From NCBI GenBank assembly GCA_029233925.1, contig JARGOX010000011.1, positions 62,001-126,000 of the forward strand: 64,000 nucleotides of DNA, given 5' to 3'. This DNA comes from Rhizobiaceae bacterium. Its GTDB lineage: Bacteria > Pseudomonadota > Alphaproteobacteria > Rhizobiales > Rhizobiaceae. Position numbers and translations under genes: made by a program. Positions 26,183-36,082 of this stretch are shown here, piece by piece (positions within the stretch are counted from its first letter, which is position 1; every line of letters begins with the position of its first letter). The notes beneath the pieces were generated by a model. The model was not told where the DNA came from. It did not search any database and was given only the letters and a program-made list of their open reading frames with translations.

Positions 26183-27418
26183 TCAAAGGCTGCCCGCCAG
26201 AAAAAGCAGAATACTCGACAGGCACCCGAGAATGGGAATCCAGAAGGGCACTTGAAACACATCGTCGCCCGGCGGTATCCCAATCCATTTCAGACGCAAA
26301 AGCGCCAGATTGACCATGATGAACACGACAAGAACGATCTTCGAGGTTATTTCGGCCAGTGCCATGATCGGCAGAAAAAAAGCAAGCACAAGAACCAGGA
26401 TGACGACAAGCACTGTTGCCACCAGAGGCGTGCGTGTCACCGGATTGATATAGGCGATCACGGCGGGCAGGTTTTTCTGCGACGCAAGACCGTAGAGCAC
26501 CCTGGAAGACATGATCATCTGAATGAGAACGCCGTTGAACGTGGCGATGCTGGCAATGATGCCGAACAGCATGTTGATCCGGCTGCCCGAGCCCGCAAAC
26601 AACAGGCCAAGCGGCGCGTCTGACTTGCTGAGGATTTCCATCGGCACGGAGAGAACAACCACCGAGACGATCATTGTATAAATGATGGTGGCGATCAGCA
26701 ATGTCAGTATGGTTGCCCGCGGCAGCGTCTTGCCCGGGTCCTTGACCTCCTCGGCCACATTGGCAATATCTTCAAAACCGACAAAGGCAAAAAACGCCAG
26801 AAGGCTGGCCGATGCGATGCCGGTCCATGCAGCCTTTTCAAAGGGCGGCACCAGCCTGCCCAGTTCACTGATCAGATCCGGATTGGTTTTCAGGCTGAAA
26901 TACACAACCAGTCCCAGACCAAAAATTTCGATCAGCGTAAAGATTGCGGCGACCGTTACGGATTCGACTATGCCCCAGATGGCAGCCAGGCCCAGCACCA
27001 CGATAACCAGTGCCGTCAGCACTTCAGGTGAAAGGGGAATGAAGGCCCGAAGATAGGCCGCAGCGCCGATCGATATGGCAGCGGACGAGACAACCCCGAC
27101 GGCGACAACCATCAGCCCGACGATCAATGAAAGCGTTTTGGAATTGAAACCATGGCGCATATAGGCGGCTTCGCCCGCACTGACCGGATAGCGTGTGCCC
27201 ATTTCGCAATAGGAAAGACCGGTAAAGGCAACGACGCACGCGGCCATCAGGAAAGAAACAGGCGCATAGATACCGGCTTTCGCCGCGGTGGCGCCGACAA
27301 GCACATAAATACCAGCGCCAATCGTCACACCCAGCCCGTAAAGGGTCAAAAGGGGCAAGGTCAGGCTTCGTTTCAGCGTGACGTGCTGTGCGCTCTCATT
27401 ATGGATTTCGCTATTCAC
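26183..27418 (-). CDS. APC family amino acid permease
   Basis: This 411-residue inner-membrane protein has about eleven or twelve transmembrane helices. The first helix holds GLGVTIGAGIYVLVG, the unwound substrate-binding segment of the amino acid-polyamine-organocation superfamily. FFAFVGFEDIANVAEEVKDPGKTLPRA is the other hallmark, around TM6 and the following loop. The start is a GTG with GAGG upstream. It is slightly short at the C-terminus compared with 450-500-residue members. It is convergent with the end of the catabolic operon and not obviously part of it. Substrate unknown. Confidence 0.87.
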   Translation of the reverse strand: MNSEIHNESAQHVTLKRSLTLPLLTLYGLGVTIGAGIYVLVGATAAKAGIYAPVSFLMAACVVAFTGLSYCEMGTRYPVSAGEAAYMRHGFNSKTLSLIVGLMVVAVGVVSSAAISIGAAAYLRAFIPLSPEVLTALVIVVLGLAAIWGIVESVTVAAIFTLIEIFGLGLVVYFSLKTNPDLISELGRLVPPFEKAAWTGIASASLLAFFAFVGFEDIANVAEEVKDPGKTLPRATILTLLIATIIYTMIVSVVVLSVPMEILSKSDAPLGLLFAGSGSRINMLFGIIASIATFNGVLIQMIMSSRVLYGLASQKNLPAVIAYINPVTRTPLVATVLVVILVLVLAFFLPIMALAEITSKIVLVVFIMVNLALLRLKWIGIPPGDDVFQVPFWIPILGCLSSILLFLAGSL

Positions 27419-27661
27419 TCAGGCCTCGCCTCTGTCGGTGTATTGTGGGACCATAACAGCGCTGATCAACCTGTCTTTGCGTTTGGTCAATCGTGTGAAA
27501 CGGCAAGACAACAAAATGGCGCGCGCATATACTGGAAGCGGTTCACACGACCTGCATGGCATTCTATGGATAGGCTTCAGACGTCCGGCGATTGCTTAAT
27601 TTTGTCACCGGACTAGTGCCCCGGCATTTCCATGTCCAAAATATGAAAGACATCTCTGACC

Positions 27662-28144
27662 ATGATCAGGAAATTCGAACAGGAAGATACCGAAGACGTG
27701 CTTGCGTCCTGGCGTTCTGCCAGTGAACTTGCCCACCCGTTTTTAAGCCAGGCCTTTCTTGAAAAGGAGGCTCATGATGTGCGCAATGACTATCTGGCTT
27801 TGGCGGAAACATGGGTATGCGAGGTTGACGGCAGGGTTGTCGGCTTCATTGCAATGATTGAGAATATCATCGGAGGCCTGTTTATCGATCCGCATTATCA
27901 CGGGCGCGGGCTTGGCCGGGCATTGGTCGACAAGGCCCTTGCGGAAAAAGGCCCGTTGGAAGTCGAGGTCTTCCGGGACAATGTGATCGGGCGTCGTTTC
28001 TATCAGGCCTATGGGTTCCATCGAGAGGGTGTATCCTTCCATGAACCCTCAGGTCAGGTCACCATTCAGATGACCTACACCCCGGAATCAATCGACGAAG
28101 GCGCTCCAGTGACAGAAGTCGGAAAACCGCCCGCTCCCTCTTGA
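27662..28144 (+). CDS. GNAT family N-acetyltransferase (YjaB-like)
   Basis: This 160-residue GNAT enzyme has the acetyl-CoA pyrophosphate loop HYHGRGLGRALVDKAL at about residues 79-94. The preceding strand GGLFIDP and the final ...EVFRDNVIGRRFYQAYGFHREGV strand-helix are typical. The N-terminal pattern (ASELAHPFLSQAFLEKEAHDVRNDYLALAETWV) resembles E. coli YjaB. Acetylation of a small molecule or protein amine is expected from the family. The C-terminal 20 residues are an extra tail. It stands alone, divergent from the APC permease gene. Confidence 0.85.
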   Translation: MIRKFEQEDTEDVLASWRSASELAHPFLSQAFLEKEAHDVRNDYLALAETWVCEVDGRVVGFIAMIENIIGGLFIDPHYHGRGLGRALVDKALAEKGPLEVEVFRDNVIGRRFYQAYGFHREGVSFHEPSGQVTIQMTYTPESIDEGAPVTEVGKPPAPS

Positions 28145-28152
28145 GCGAGCCT

Positions 28153-29430
28153 TCAGCGATCCGGCGTTTCCCATTCGGCTGGGGGTCGTTTGCGGTTTCG
28201 CAGGCGCAAGGCCAGGCCTATGGAAACACCCACACCGATGGCCACAGTCAGGTCGACCAATACGGTCAGGACCAACGTCACCAACAGCAGCACCCGGTCT
28301 GACATAGGCGCGCTCACATAGGACTTCCATTTGTGTGGTTCGCTCATGTTCCAGGCCGTCAGGAGGAGCAACGCCGCCAGTCCGGGCAGCGCCAGATAGC
28401 CCACAACGGGCGCCGCCAGCATCATGAACGCCAGAATAACCAGAGCATGGACAATTCCTGCCACCGGAGTTTTACCGCCTGCCCTGATGTTTGTCGCGGT
28501 ACGGGCAATGGCCCCGGTCGCCGGCATGCCGCCAAAAAGAGATGAGGCGACATTGGCAACGCCCTGCGCAATCACTTCAGCGTTCGGGCGGTGTTGGCCC
28601 TGCATCATGCGATCCGCAACCATCGCGGACAAAAGCGATTCCACGCCGGCCAGAAAGGCAATGATGATGGCGGAGGGGATCAGTTCAACCATGCGCTCGA
28701 GGGAAAATGCCGGTATATGCGGCACAGGCAACTGACTGGGCAAGGCACCGAAACGCGAAGCAATCGTGTCAGCCGACAATCCCCCGAAGGCCACCATTGC
28801 CGAGCCGATTGCCACCGCCACGATAAGTCCTGGAAACTTCGGTGCGAGCCGTCGCAACACGACAATCAAGACCATCGTTACAAGAGCAACCAGCAAGGCA
28901 GAAAGGTTGACGGTGTCACGCACGTTCCACAGCGCAGACAATTTCTCCACAAAATCGGCAGGGACATCATCAATCGACAGTCCCAGAAAATCCTTCAACT
29001 GACTGGTCGCGATAATGATCCCGATACCGATGGTAAAGCCGTTCACAACCGCTTCGGGAACGAAGGCAATCAGATTGCCGACCCGCAAAAACCCGGCAAT
29101 CAGCAGGATGATCCCGGCCATGAAGGTCGCCAATACCAGACCGTCATAACCATGTTCGGCGATGACCATGAAAACGACGACAATGAAGGCGCCCGTCGGA
29201 CCACCGATCTGAACCCGGCTCCCGCCGAGAAGCGATATGAAAAAGCCTCCGACAATGGCTGTCACAAGCCCCTGGGCGGGATTTGCGCCCGAGGCAATGG
29301 CAATGGCCAGGCTGAGCGGCAGCGCAACCATGGCAACAGTCAGCCCGGCAAGAAAATCGGCTACGAATAATGACCATGAATAGGTTTTCATGGTTGTCAG
29401 AATTTTTGGTTGCAAAATCGATATCCCCAT
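28153..29430 (-). CDS. SulP family inorganic anion transporter, no STAS domain
   Basis: This 425-residue inner-membrane protein has the SulP/SLC26 fold, with about fourteen helices including re-entrant segments. Marks are FLAGLTVAMVALPLSLAIAIASGANPAQGLVTAIVGGF near the N-terminus and GGMPATGAIARTATNIRAGGKTPVAGIVHALVIL. The chain ends right after the last helix with a short basic tail, so the cytoplasmic STAS domain usual in the family is missing. The start is uncertain. The ATG at 29430 gives the family's usual N-terminus (ILQPKILTTMKTYSW) but has no good ribosome site, and the frame is open to a GTG at 29544. Sulfate or bicarbonate is the likely substrate by family. Confidence 0.83.
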   Translation of the reverse strand: MGISILQPKILTTMKTYSWSLFVADFLAGLTVAMVALPLSLAIAIASGANPAQGLVTAIVGGFFISLLGGSRVQIGGPTGAFIVVVFMVIAEHGYDGLVLATFMAGIILLIAGFLRVGNLIAFVPEAVVNGFTIGIGIIIATSQLKDFLGLSIDDVPADFVEKLSALWNVRDTVNLSALLVALVTMVLIVVLRRLAPKFPGLIVAVAIGSAMVAFGGLSADTIASRFGALPSQLPVPHIPAFSLERMVELIPSAIIIAFLAGVESLLSAMVADRMMQGQHRPNAEVIAQGVANVASSLFGGMPATGAIARTATNIRAGGKTPVAGIVHALVILAFMMLAAPVVGYLALPGLAALLLLTAWNMSEPHKWKSYVSAPMSDRVLLLVTLVLTVLVDLTVAIGVGVSIGLALRLRNRKRPPAEWETPDR

Positions 29431-29650
29431 ATCGTGATCTTGCGGCGGGATACGATCTTCCACCACAATCTGTCTGGTGATTCCCCTCACGATCCAATAT
29501 TGCGCCCTCGCCTCACCTTTTGACAAGCATGCGCCAGCTTTCACGACGAAAAATGCCGTAAATGTCTAAAATGTCGCAGCAATTCCGGTTAAGTTGCAAG
29601 GTCAAGATTGACCATAACCGGCCGAATGCAGTGGCAAATGTCGGCAAGAT

Positions 29651-30664
29651 TTAACGCAATATCCCGACACGTTTGAAAAGCCATATCTGCAACACTGCCA
29701 CCAGAAGAAGCAAACCACACACGACAAGAAAAGCCCATGGATCATTGGCGCCTGGAATGCCGCCGACATTGATTCCCAGCAAGCCGGTCAAAAACCCCAA
29801 AGGCAGAAAGATAACCGCCACGACCGAGAGCACCAGCATGCTGCGGTTCATGGCTTCGGCCCGGTTGTCCATGATCTGGTCATGAACGACTTGCGCCCGG
29901 TCGCGTATCGCATCCAGCTCTTCGGCCAGCCGCGTCACCCGTTCCGCAGCCTCGCGAATCCGGCTGCGGTCGCGCTGGGTGAGCCATTCCAGATCCTCGA
30001 TCTCCAGCGTCGTCAGCGCATCTCGTTGCGGAAACATGAAACGCCTCAGGACGATCGCGTCGCGGCGTATCTCAGCCAGATGCCCCCGTTCGATTTTTGC
30101 CTGCTCGTCAATGACGAGCTCTTCCATGGCATCAATGCGCTCATTGAGTGTAGCAACAGTCGGTTCAGCCCGGTCAGCCAGGCGCAACGCAAGTTTTGCC
30201 ATCAGGTCACCGGGACTGACGGGCCCCAGTTTCCGCTCCATCGCATCGAAAATATCATTGATTGCCAGCAATGGTCGAACCCAGACCCCGATCACCCGCT
30301 TCTCCTCAAGCCAGAAACGAATGGAAATCATGTCTTCGGGTTCTGCGCCGGGATTGAGGTTGATCCCCCGAAGATTAACCACGGCGCCATCCTGATGCAC
30401 GGTGCATCGCGGACGTGTCTCTTCAGCTGTCAATGCATCAATGACAAACTGGTCGACGCCGCATTGCTGAAGCCAGGCATAGGAGTCCGGATCATCATGC
30501 TGCACATGCACCCAGACGAAGACAAAAGCCTTGTCTTCCAACACGGCAGTCGCGCACGTATCAACAGCAATCGCCTGTCCACCGCCGTGCCCGTCAAAGA
30601 GGAAAGCCGACACGTCAGGCGCCAACACGTCAGGCAATGTATGCAATTCAGGAAATTTGCTCAT
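29651..30664 (-). CDS. zntB: Zinc transporter ZntB-like (CorA superfamily)
   Basis: This 337-residue CorA-superfamily protein has a large soluble N-terminal funnel domain and two C-terminal transmembrane helices (about residues 275-330). The loop after the first of them reads GINVGGIPG, the GxN-containing motif of the ZntB branch rather than GMNF of CorA magnesium channels. ZntB moves zinc through the inner membrane. An alternative metal is possible. It is transcribed on its own, downstream of the desaturase gene on the same strand and separated from it by a hairpin. Confidence 0.85.
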   Translation of the reverse strand: MSKFPELHTLPDVLAPDVSAFLFDGHGGGQAIAVDTCATAVLEDKAFVFVWVHVQHDDPDSYAWLQQCGVDQFVIDALTAEETRPRCTVHQDGAVVNLRGINLNPGAEPEDMISIRFWLEEKRVIGVWVRPLLAINDIFDAMERKLGPVSPGDLMAKLALRLADRAEPTVATLNERIDAMEELVIDEQAKIERGHLAEIRRDAIVLRRFMFPQRDALTTLEIEDLEWLTQRDRSRIREAAERVTRLAEELDAIRDRAQVVHDQIMDNRAEAMNRSMLVLSVVAVIFLPLGFLTGLLGINVGGIPGANDPWAFLVVCGLLLLVAVLQIWLFKRVGILR

Positions 30665-30837
30665 ATTCTGATCCAGGATTTATCCCAAAGTGGGTTCCTT
30701 AATCAATATGGCATGCGCAACGGGTGTTTGGCCATGGCGGCACTGCAGCCTGGAAAGGCTGTTGGAAGTCTGACAACACTCAGCTAACCCGAAGGCGTTT
30801 GCAGCTCTTGATGCAGTCGGAAATGCCGCAATAGAAA

Positions 30838-30878
30838 CGGACCGCAGTTTTGAAATCATCAAAACACCAAGCGGTCCG
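30838..30878 (-). terminator. Putative Rho-independent terminator of the desaturase gene
   Basis: On the minus strand, CGGACCGC and GCGGTCCG (30871-30878 and 30838-30845) pair as an eight-base stem. An inner GTTTTG/CAAAAC stem lies between them, and TTTCTATT follows. It begins about 18 bases after the desaturase stop. The T tract is interrupted, so strength is uncertain. Confidence 0.5.
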
Positions 30879-30895
30879 TTGTCACGCGCAGGGTA

Positions 30896-31930
30896 TTATT
30901 TGGCCATATTGAAGGCGCGGAACGAAATCATGCGGTGTTCCTTTGGATCCCACAATGACAGCCTGATCACACGCAGGCTTTCCAGCAGGGTCATGCGGTT
31001 CACGTCACGCAACTCCGGGTGATTGCGCAATACTTTGGGCAATCGGTAATAGGGTATGCGGCTGCACAGATGGTGCACATGATGAACCCCGATATTGGCT
31101 GTAAACCACCGCAAAGGCTCGGGCAAATCATAATGCGAACTGCCGTGCAATGCCGCTTCCTGGCGCTTCCATTCCGGCAGTCTTTCCCAGGATGTTTCTT
31201 CGAACTGATGCTGGACAAAAAACAGCCATACGCCGATTGTCGCAGCAAACAGGATGATGGGCAGTTGGACCGCCACAAAAATCTTGAAACCGACAAACCA
31301 GATGATGACAGAAGCCGCCAGAACAATTGCCAGATTGGTCCCCATGGCACTGGCCCATGGCCGCCAACCATGCCCCATCATGCCCATTGGCACGCGGTGC
31401 TTGAAGATGAACAGATAAGTCGGGCCAATGCCAAACATCACCAGCGGATGCCGATAAATACGATACTTCGCCCGGTCCAGCATCGACATGGCGGCATATT
31501 CATCCACCGTCAGCGTTTCAATATCACCAAAACCACGATGATCCAGACATCCGGATCCCGCGTGATGCAGGGCGTGGTTGCGTTGCCACACACTGTAGGG
31601 CGTAAATGTCAGAACGCCGAGAATACGCCCTGTCCAGTTGTTCGCTCTGGAACTGCCAAAAAACGATCCATGACCGCAATCGTGCTGGATCATGAAGAGG
31701 CGAACAAGAAAGGCCGCCGCCGGCAGGGTCAGGACAAGTGCCAGCCAGTACCCCTGCATCAGCAGCATGGCAGTGATTGCCCATAATGCGACCAACGGAA
31801 GAACCGAAACAGCGATTTCATAGATGCCCCGGCCATTGCTGGGGTCACGATATTGCGCGAGGGTTTTGGCCCATGCACGTGCGTCTATCCGCTCAGGCTT
31901 GACCGGTTGGTTTTCTTCAGCATTTGACAA
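30896..31930 (-). CDS. Membrane fatty acid desaturase
   Basis: This 344-residue di-iron membrane desaturase has three histidine boxes: HDCGHGS (about residue 88), HALHHAGSG (about residue 124) and GVHHVHHL (about residue 280). Four or more transmembrane helices surround them. It resembles acyl-lipid omega-type desaturases, which insert a double bond into membrane fatty acids with electrons from ferredoxin or cytochrome b5-like donors. The start is a TTG at 31930. No in-frame ATG lies before the first helix, so the true start deserves care. A hairpin terminator follows its stop. It is monocistronic. Confidence 0.87.
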   Translation of the reverse strand: MSNAEENQPVKPERIDARAWAKTLAQYRDPSNGRGIYEIAVSVLPLVALWAITAMLLMQGYWLALVLTLPAAAFLVRLFMIQHDCGHGSFFGSSRANNWTGRILGVLTFTPYSVWQRNHALHHAGSGCLDHRGFGDIETLTVDEYAAMSMLDRAKYRIYRHPLVMFGIGPTYLFIFKHRVPMGMMGHGWRPWASAMGTNLAIVLAASVIIWFVGFKIFVAVQLPIILFAATIGVWLFFVQHQFEETSWERLPEWKRQEAALHGSSHYDLPEPLRWFTANIGVHHVHHLCSRIPYYRLPKVLRNHPELRDVNRMTLLESLRVIRLSLWDPKEHRMISFRAFNMAK

Positions 31931-32520
31931 AGATTGGACTTTCTATTTCAACACGTTTCAATCGAGGCACCACATCTGTGAAACATTGCAGACGGGTACC
32001 GTGGGCTGCCATTGCGGCGTCTCCCAACCACGTGCCAACCGGCATGCCCTGGGTCATAAATGCATGATCTGATAGAAATGCGCAGGCAGAGTTAATTCAT
32101 GCACCCGCATCGAAAAAGAGGACGATCAGTCTCAAGTTCAATACATACGCATGCTCTTCACATACTAGCGATACTCGACAATTTCAAGGCATCCATTGAT
32201 TTGTGCGACATTCTTCAACACCAAAATAATCAAATTTCCCATAGAATTTGGTTATCCAATTGCAAGTTTCGCCAGCAAACACATCAGGGCGCCAGCGCTG
32301 TCCCGGTGGAAAAAGCGCCTTAAACATGTTGGCCCCATATATTAGGTGTACCCACACCGGGTACAGGGCAACACAATATTCTCCAAGAGATAACCTTTAG
32401 GTTCAATGAGATAGCGCGTTTTCCGGAATCAATCTGCGAGAAACCTGAGGTTGAGCATGAAAGGCAGCACGGGCTCTTCACCGACATTTTCCGACCAAGG
32501 CTCGCGGGTTAAAACACGGT
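31931..32520. other. Long AT-richer intergenic region
   Basis: About 590 bases without a convincing gene lie between the desaturase start and the end of the TPR-like gene. Short open frames in it have neither ribosome sites nor protein-like composition. The only clear structure is the inverted repeat at 32348-32364. The desaturase promoter must lie near 31940-32000. Confidence 0.4.
32348..32364. promoter_or_regulatory. Short perfect inverted repeat
   Basis: GTACCC (32348-32353) and GGGTAC (32359-32364) form a perfect six-base inverted repeat with a five-base spacer in the middle of a long gene-free stretch. It could be an operator, but no adjacent gene start makes the target obvious. Confidence 0.3.
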
Positions 32521-33309
32521 TCAACTGTCTTCATCAGAAGTCGCTTCCACTCTGAGCAGAAGATCTGCCAGTTTAAACCGTCCTGCGTCCTTGAAGGCGT
32601 TGACGAGGAAGGCCTTGAATTCCAGGCTGAATGGCATGGTCATCCAAATTCGCGATCTTTCGAAGGCATCCAGATGTTGCCCGTGCCGCAGGAGAAGACT
32701 GACCAGAACCGCCCGTTCCCTTTCTCCATCACCCTTGTAAACGGCATCGAACCTTTCCAGAACGTCCTGTGCCTTGTCGACCTCTCCCCGCGCCGCATAA
32801 AGCAGACCCAATCTGCCAAGATCAGCCGGTTTCACGTCCGTTTGGTTCTCAATTTTTGTGAGAAGTGCAAACTCCCGCTCAAAATCACCATTGTATCGCA
32901 AATAGGCGAGGACCTGGCTGGCAGCGCTGCCATTCGCAGCCAGGTCGGGACGCAGTTCCAGAATAGCGACATATTTGTCCATCTCCTGATAGGTGAGATA
33001 GTGACTTGCCAGAACCTCCTGGATTCTGACAACGTTCGAATGCAGCCGCGCCAATTCCTCTATGATGCGCCGGGTGCCCTCAATGTCTCCTGCATGCGTG
33101 CGCTGGTCATAGATATTCAACATCAGATCCGGATCCACAACACCATTGGCATACAACGCCTCAGCCTTCGTCCGCGCCACATCGAATTTGCCATCATTGT
33201 ACAGGCTGACAACGTGATCAACCGGTCCGGGAACCAAAGCCCAACCCGCAGACAGCGCTACAATGGCGAGCAGCAGGATTGCAAAATCACTCAATCCAGG
33301 TTTGCGCAT
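32521..33309 (-). CDS. Membrane-anchored TPR-like protein of the Pel-like locus
   Basis: This 262-residue protein has one N-terminal transmembrane helix (residues about 9-28) and an all-helical remainder. Its repeated AL..NG..D/ARGEVDKAQDVL spacing is characteristic of tetratricopeptide-like repeats. Its start overlaps the end of the deacetylase gene by 23 bases, so the two are one operon. In canonical Pel systems, PelB (periplasmic TPRs) and PelE (membrane plus TPR) act as scaffolds for PelA and the synthase. This protein could play either role, but I cannot assign it by sequence. It ends in an acidic tail (TSDEDS). Confidence 0.65.
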   Translation of the reverse strand: MRKPGLSDFAILLLAIVALSAGWALVPGPVDHVVSLYNDGKFDVARTKAEALYANGVVDPDLMLNIYDQRTHAGDIEGTRRIIEELARLHSNVVRIQEVLASHYLTYQEMDKYVAILELRPDLAANGSAASQVLAYLRYNGDFEREFALLTKIENQTDVKPADLGRLGLLYAARGEVDKAQDVLERFDAVYKGDGERERAVLVSLLLRHGQHLDAFERSRIWMTMPFSLEFKAFLVNAFKDAGRFKLADLLLRVEATSDEDS

Positions 33310-35614
33310 CGGAGCTCCCCCTACATTTGAATTGAAACTGCACGCTTTGCGAACCGAGGTCTGGCAGAGTGACCCTCAGTTTATGCTCCTCACTGATTAT
33401 GTTTTCTGTCCAGATGCCGGTTTCCTGGCCTTGCGCAACAATCTGGAATGTTCCGCTTTGCGGTACCATCCAGATCATTTCTCCAGCACCAAACCCTTGT
33501 GAATCAAAGGACCATTTACAGTCGCCTCGCTGGAGATTTGAAATGCTCCGGTTACTCTCGACCAGATAGGCGCTGCGCCGCAGATTTCCCCGTTTTTTGG
33601 TACGAAAAAGGCTGATTCGGGCCTCAGGAACAGCGCCGTCCAAAGCAACGTAAAGCGAAGTATGGAACCTTGTGTAGCCAAGCACCCCGTCGCTGTCACC
33701 CATATCAACTGAGAGTTCATCTGCATCATCAAAGCGAACCGTCTGCAACGCGCCGCGGTTTGACACGCTCCACTGCAATGAGCCGGTTTGTGTGATGTCC
33801 GCGTCAAAGAAACTATCGGCAATACGGGCGTAGTGCGAGGCGCGTATCGCGATGAACTCGCCTTCCCCTCCATAGTCCAGCAATTGCTCGATCGCCGTCA
33901 GGCTGGCCACCTTCTCGGCGCTGTAAATATGGTAGTAAAGATTGAATGGTTTCAACCGCCGGGGCGCGCCTGTTCGCTCCACCGTCTCGAGAACGAGAAT
34001 CTGGCCGTGAAAGGGGCCCGTCCACCTGTTCGTATAGGCATATTCATTGCTGTTGGCAGCGTAGATCTGACGTTCTGATCCCACCGGACGTGCAATCGGC
34101 GCGACATAGGCATGCGAGGGGAAAAGGCGGTCAAACCGGCTGTCTCCACCGTTGATATTTTCGACCGGCACCTGCCGGGTCATCCGCACGGCATCAGCGA
34201 AGGGTTCGGCATCACCGGACCATTGATAGAGCGCAGCTTTCTTGCCGAGTGGTGCAAGGGATTCCGCAACAACAAGAGAGTCACGTATCTCATGACGCAG
34301 ACTGAACGGCTCTTTGAGATAGGTCCGTGGCAGGGTTGCATCCCCTGACACCTGCCGAATGACGGGTGTGAAATAGGCTTCAAGCCCCAGTCCGTCGACA
34401 ACCATATTGCCTATCTTCTGATAGGGTTTGGACGAGGCCTGATCCTGATAGGAAAGCAACGCACTTTGTTCGGCCACACGATCATATTTTTCGTAGTATT
34501 GCCAATTGTAGGGATGCGTATATCCATGCGATGCCACCTCGACCTGTGGCAGGCTGTACAATTGCCTGGCCACCTCCCGTGATTGGGCGTTGCCACCAAG
34601 TTCCGTATCGACATCACCGGCAACAAGTCCAACAGTGACCGGAATACCTGGTCGCGGGGCGATGATGCGGTCAAGGGCGACACGCGCAGCTATGAGATTT
34701 TCGCCGTTAGCGCCTTTGACATCCGAAATATTGTTCCAGCCGTCTCCATCAATGTGGCTGAAGAAAATTCGTTTGCCTGAAAGTGTCGCCACATCGGGTA
34801 TCGGTCTCAGACCATCAGAGAAAGAAGCCTCGAAAAAGGCAAATGGATTGACCAGCCACTTGACCCTTTGAATGTCCCGCTCTTCAAACAGAGCAAAACC
34901 ACTTGGCACAAAACCGCCATGTGGCCCGGTCGTTACAATGGCGCTGCCCATACGGGCGTCCGGTTCTCCGGACGGTGCAATCATGAGATGCGCCGTCACG
35001 TCTGGATCAATGATCCTGATATTGGGGTAACCGGGAAGTATCGGGTCAAGTCGGTGCTCAAAGGCGTACATCGCCCGATCGACGAAACGAACCTTGCTGT
35101 CAAAGGTCATCGAGGTCATGCCCTCGACCTGCAGACCGAACAGCGCCAACAATTGGTCATGCTGGGTTCCGGTCCGGCGGCTCCGTTCGATACCGGGATG
35201 CTCCATTATGGCAAAGCGGGCACCGGATTCGACCATGCCGACAACCCAATCGAGATAGGTGTTTGCATCAGCGACCGGCTCGTCGAACCAGGTTATCACC
35301 CGGCTTTGCTCGGGCACGTCGGAGAGCAACGGAAGTCCCGCCGATATATCGACATATTCAAGATGATAGCCAAGATGATTCAGCACCATCTCCGCGTAAC
35401 GGTGAATGCGCGTACGGTCGGCCTTACCTTCCTGTGTGCTGTCAAATAGCGCCAGAACGGTGCGCGGTACCTTTGTTTTGGCAGCATAGGCATGATCTGC
35501 CACCGAAATCATCAGGCCCAATTGAACAGCGACAATCAAGAGGAACACCGACCTCAAAATCCTGGCTATCGCATTCCGCTTTCCGGGAAAAAACCTCGTC
35601 CGCATTTGCATCAT
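33287..35614 (-). CDS. PelA-like polysaccharide deacetylase (lacks hydrolase domain)
   Basis: This exported 775-residue protein has a long signal segment (hydrophobic core about residues 20-37, AYA near 44). Residues about 50-270 form a Rossmann-like domain (TVLALFDST...HRYAEMVLNHLGYHLEYVD). A NodB-like deacetylase domain follows, with metal/catalytic motifs SHIDGDG at 286-292 and ASHGYTHP at 361-368. The C-terminal third is beta-rich and may bind carbohydrate. This order matches the middle and C-terminal domains of PelA, which partly deacetylates the GalNAc-rich Pel polymer in the periplasm. The N-terminal glycoside-hydrolase domain of PelA is absent. A separate protein of that family is encoded at 44296-45276. 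It is the first gene of a two-gene operon. Confidence 0.75.
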   Translation of the reverse strand: MMQMRTRFFPGKRNAIARILRSVFLLIVAVQLGLMISVADHAYAAKTKVPRTVLALFDSTQEGKADRTRIHRYAEMVLNHLGYHLEYVDISAGLPLLSDVPEQSRVITWFDEPVADANTYLDWVVGMVESGARFAIMEHPGIERSRRTGTQHDQLLALFGLQVEGMTSMTFDSKVRFVDRAMYAFEHRLDPILPGYPNIRIIDPDVTAHLMIAPSGEPDARMGSAIVTTGPHGGFVPSGFALFEERDIQRVKWLVNPFAFFEASFSDGLRPIPDVATLSGKRIFFSHIDGDGWNNISDVKGANGENLIAARVALDRIIAPRPGIPVTVGLVAGDVDTELGGNAQSREVARQLYSLPQVEVASHGYTHPYNWQYYEKYDRVAEQSALLSYQDQASSKPYQKIGNMVVDGLGLEAYFTPVIRQVSGDATLPRTYLKEPFSLRHEIRDSLVVAESLAPLGKKAALYQWSGDAEPFADAVRMTRQVPVENINGGDSRFDRLFPSHAYVAPIARPVGSERQIYAANSNEYAYTNRWTGPFHGQILVLETVERTGAPRRLKPFNLYYHIYSAEKVASLTAIEQLLDYGGEGEFIAIRASHYARIADSFFDADITQTGSLQWSVSNRGALQTVRFDDADELSVDMGDSDGVLGYTRFHTSLYVALDGAVPEARISLFRTKKRGNLRRSAYLVESNRSISNLQRGDCKWSFDSQGFGAGEMIWMVPQSGTFQIVAQGQETGIWTENIISEEHKLRVTLPDLGSQSVQFQFKCRGSSDAQTWIE

Positions 35615-36082
35615 CTGTCAAACTCAATTCAATTTCAATTGGGAAGGAAGACCTGTGAATTTTATGAAATTGAAACTCCGCAAAACATTGCTGCACCTTA
35701 TGTCGGAACTGTAAATCCGTAAACCACACTGACACCATCACATTGCCAGCGTCTTCCCCAGTCACAAAAATCGACACATTGCAGGAAGGAGGGCTGTTTT
35801 GGCAAAATTGCAAAAGAGGATCATGCGAGATGGAATTCTCAAGCCGAGCGCCTCGACGGAAAATCTATCAATCATGTTGTCTGTCCGCAGGCGCGTCTTA
35901 TCCCGATGCGGCGGCAAAGCGGGTGCCTTTTCCAGAGATTCTGAATGCCTGAGTCCTAGCAATATTATTGCACTGAAATCACATTTATTTCCGTTTGCCT
36001 TATCCTCATGGGCGGCTCATTTTTTCACAAATGACCTTCGGCAACACCTGTGCCGTGTTGCAGACGTATGAGGAAATTCACG
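35615..36082. other. Divergent promoter region between PelA-like and ctaD genes
   Basis: No convincing gene is found in these 470 bases, which should carry both divergent promoters. A perfect 13-base palindrome (GCAATATTATTGC, 35959-35971) lies about 110 bases before ctaD. I see no FNR-type box. The segment near 35640-35720 is AT-rich and contains repeated AATTTCAATT-like words. Confidence 0.4.

Noticed and set aside
30680-30862. 60-residue minus-strand frame between desaturase and zntB
   Set aside because: It runs through the terminator hairpin, has no ribosome site and has no protein-like pattern.
35743-35952. Small plus-strand frame upstream of ctaD
   Set aside because: No ribosome site, mixed composition and overlap with other equally open frames. 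Most likely part of the regulatory gap.
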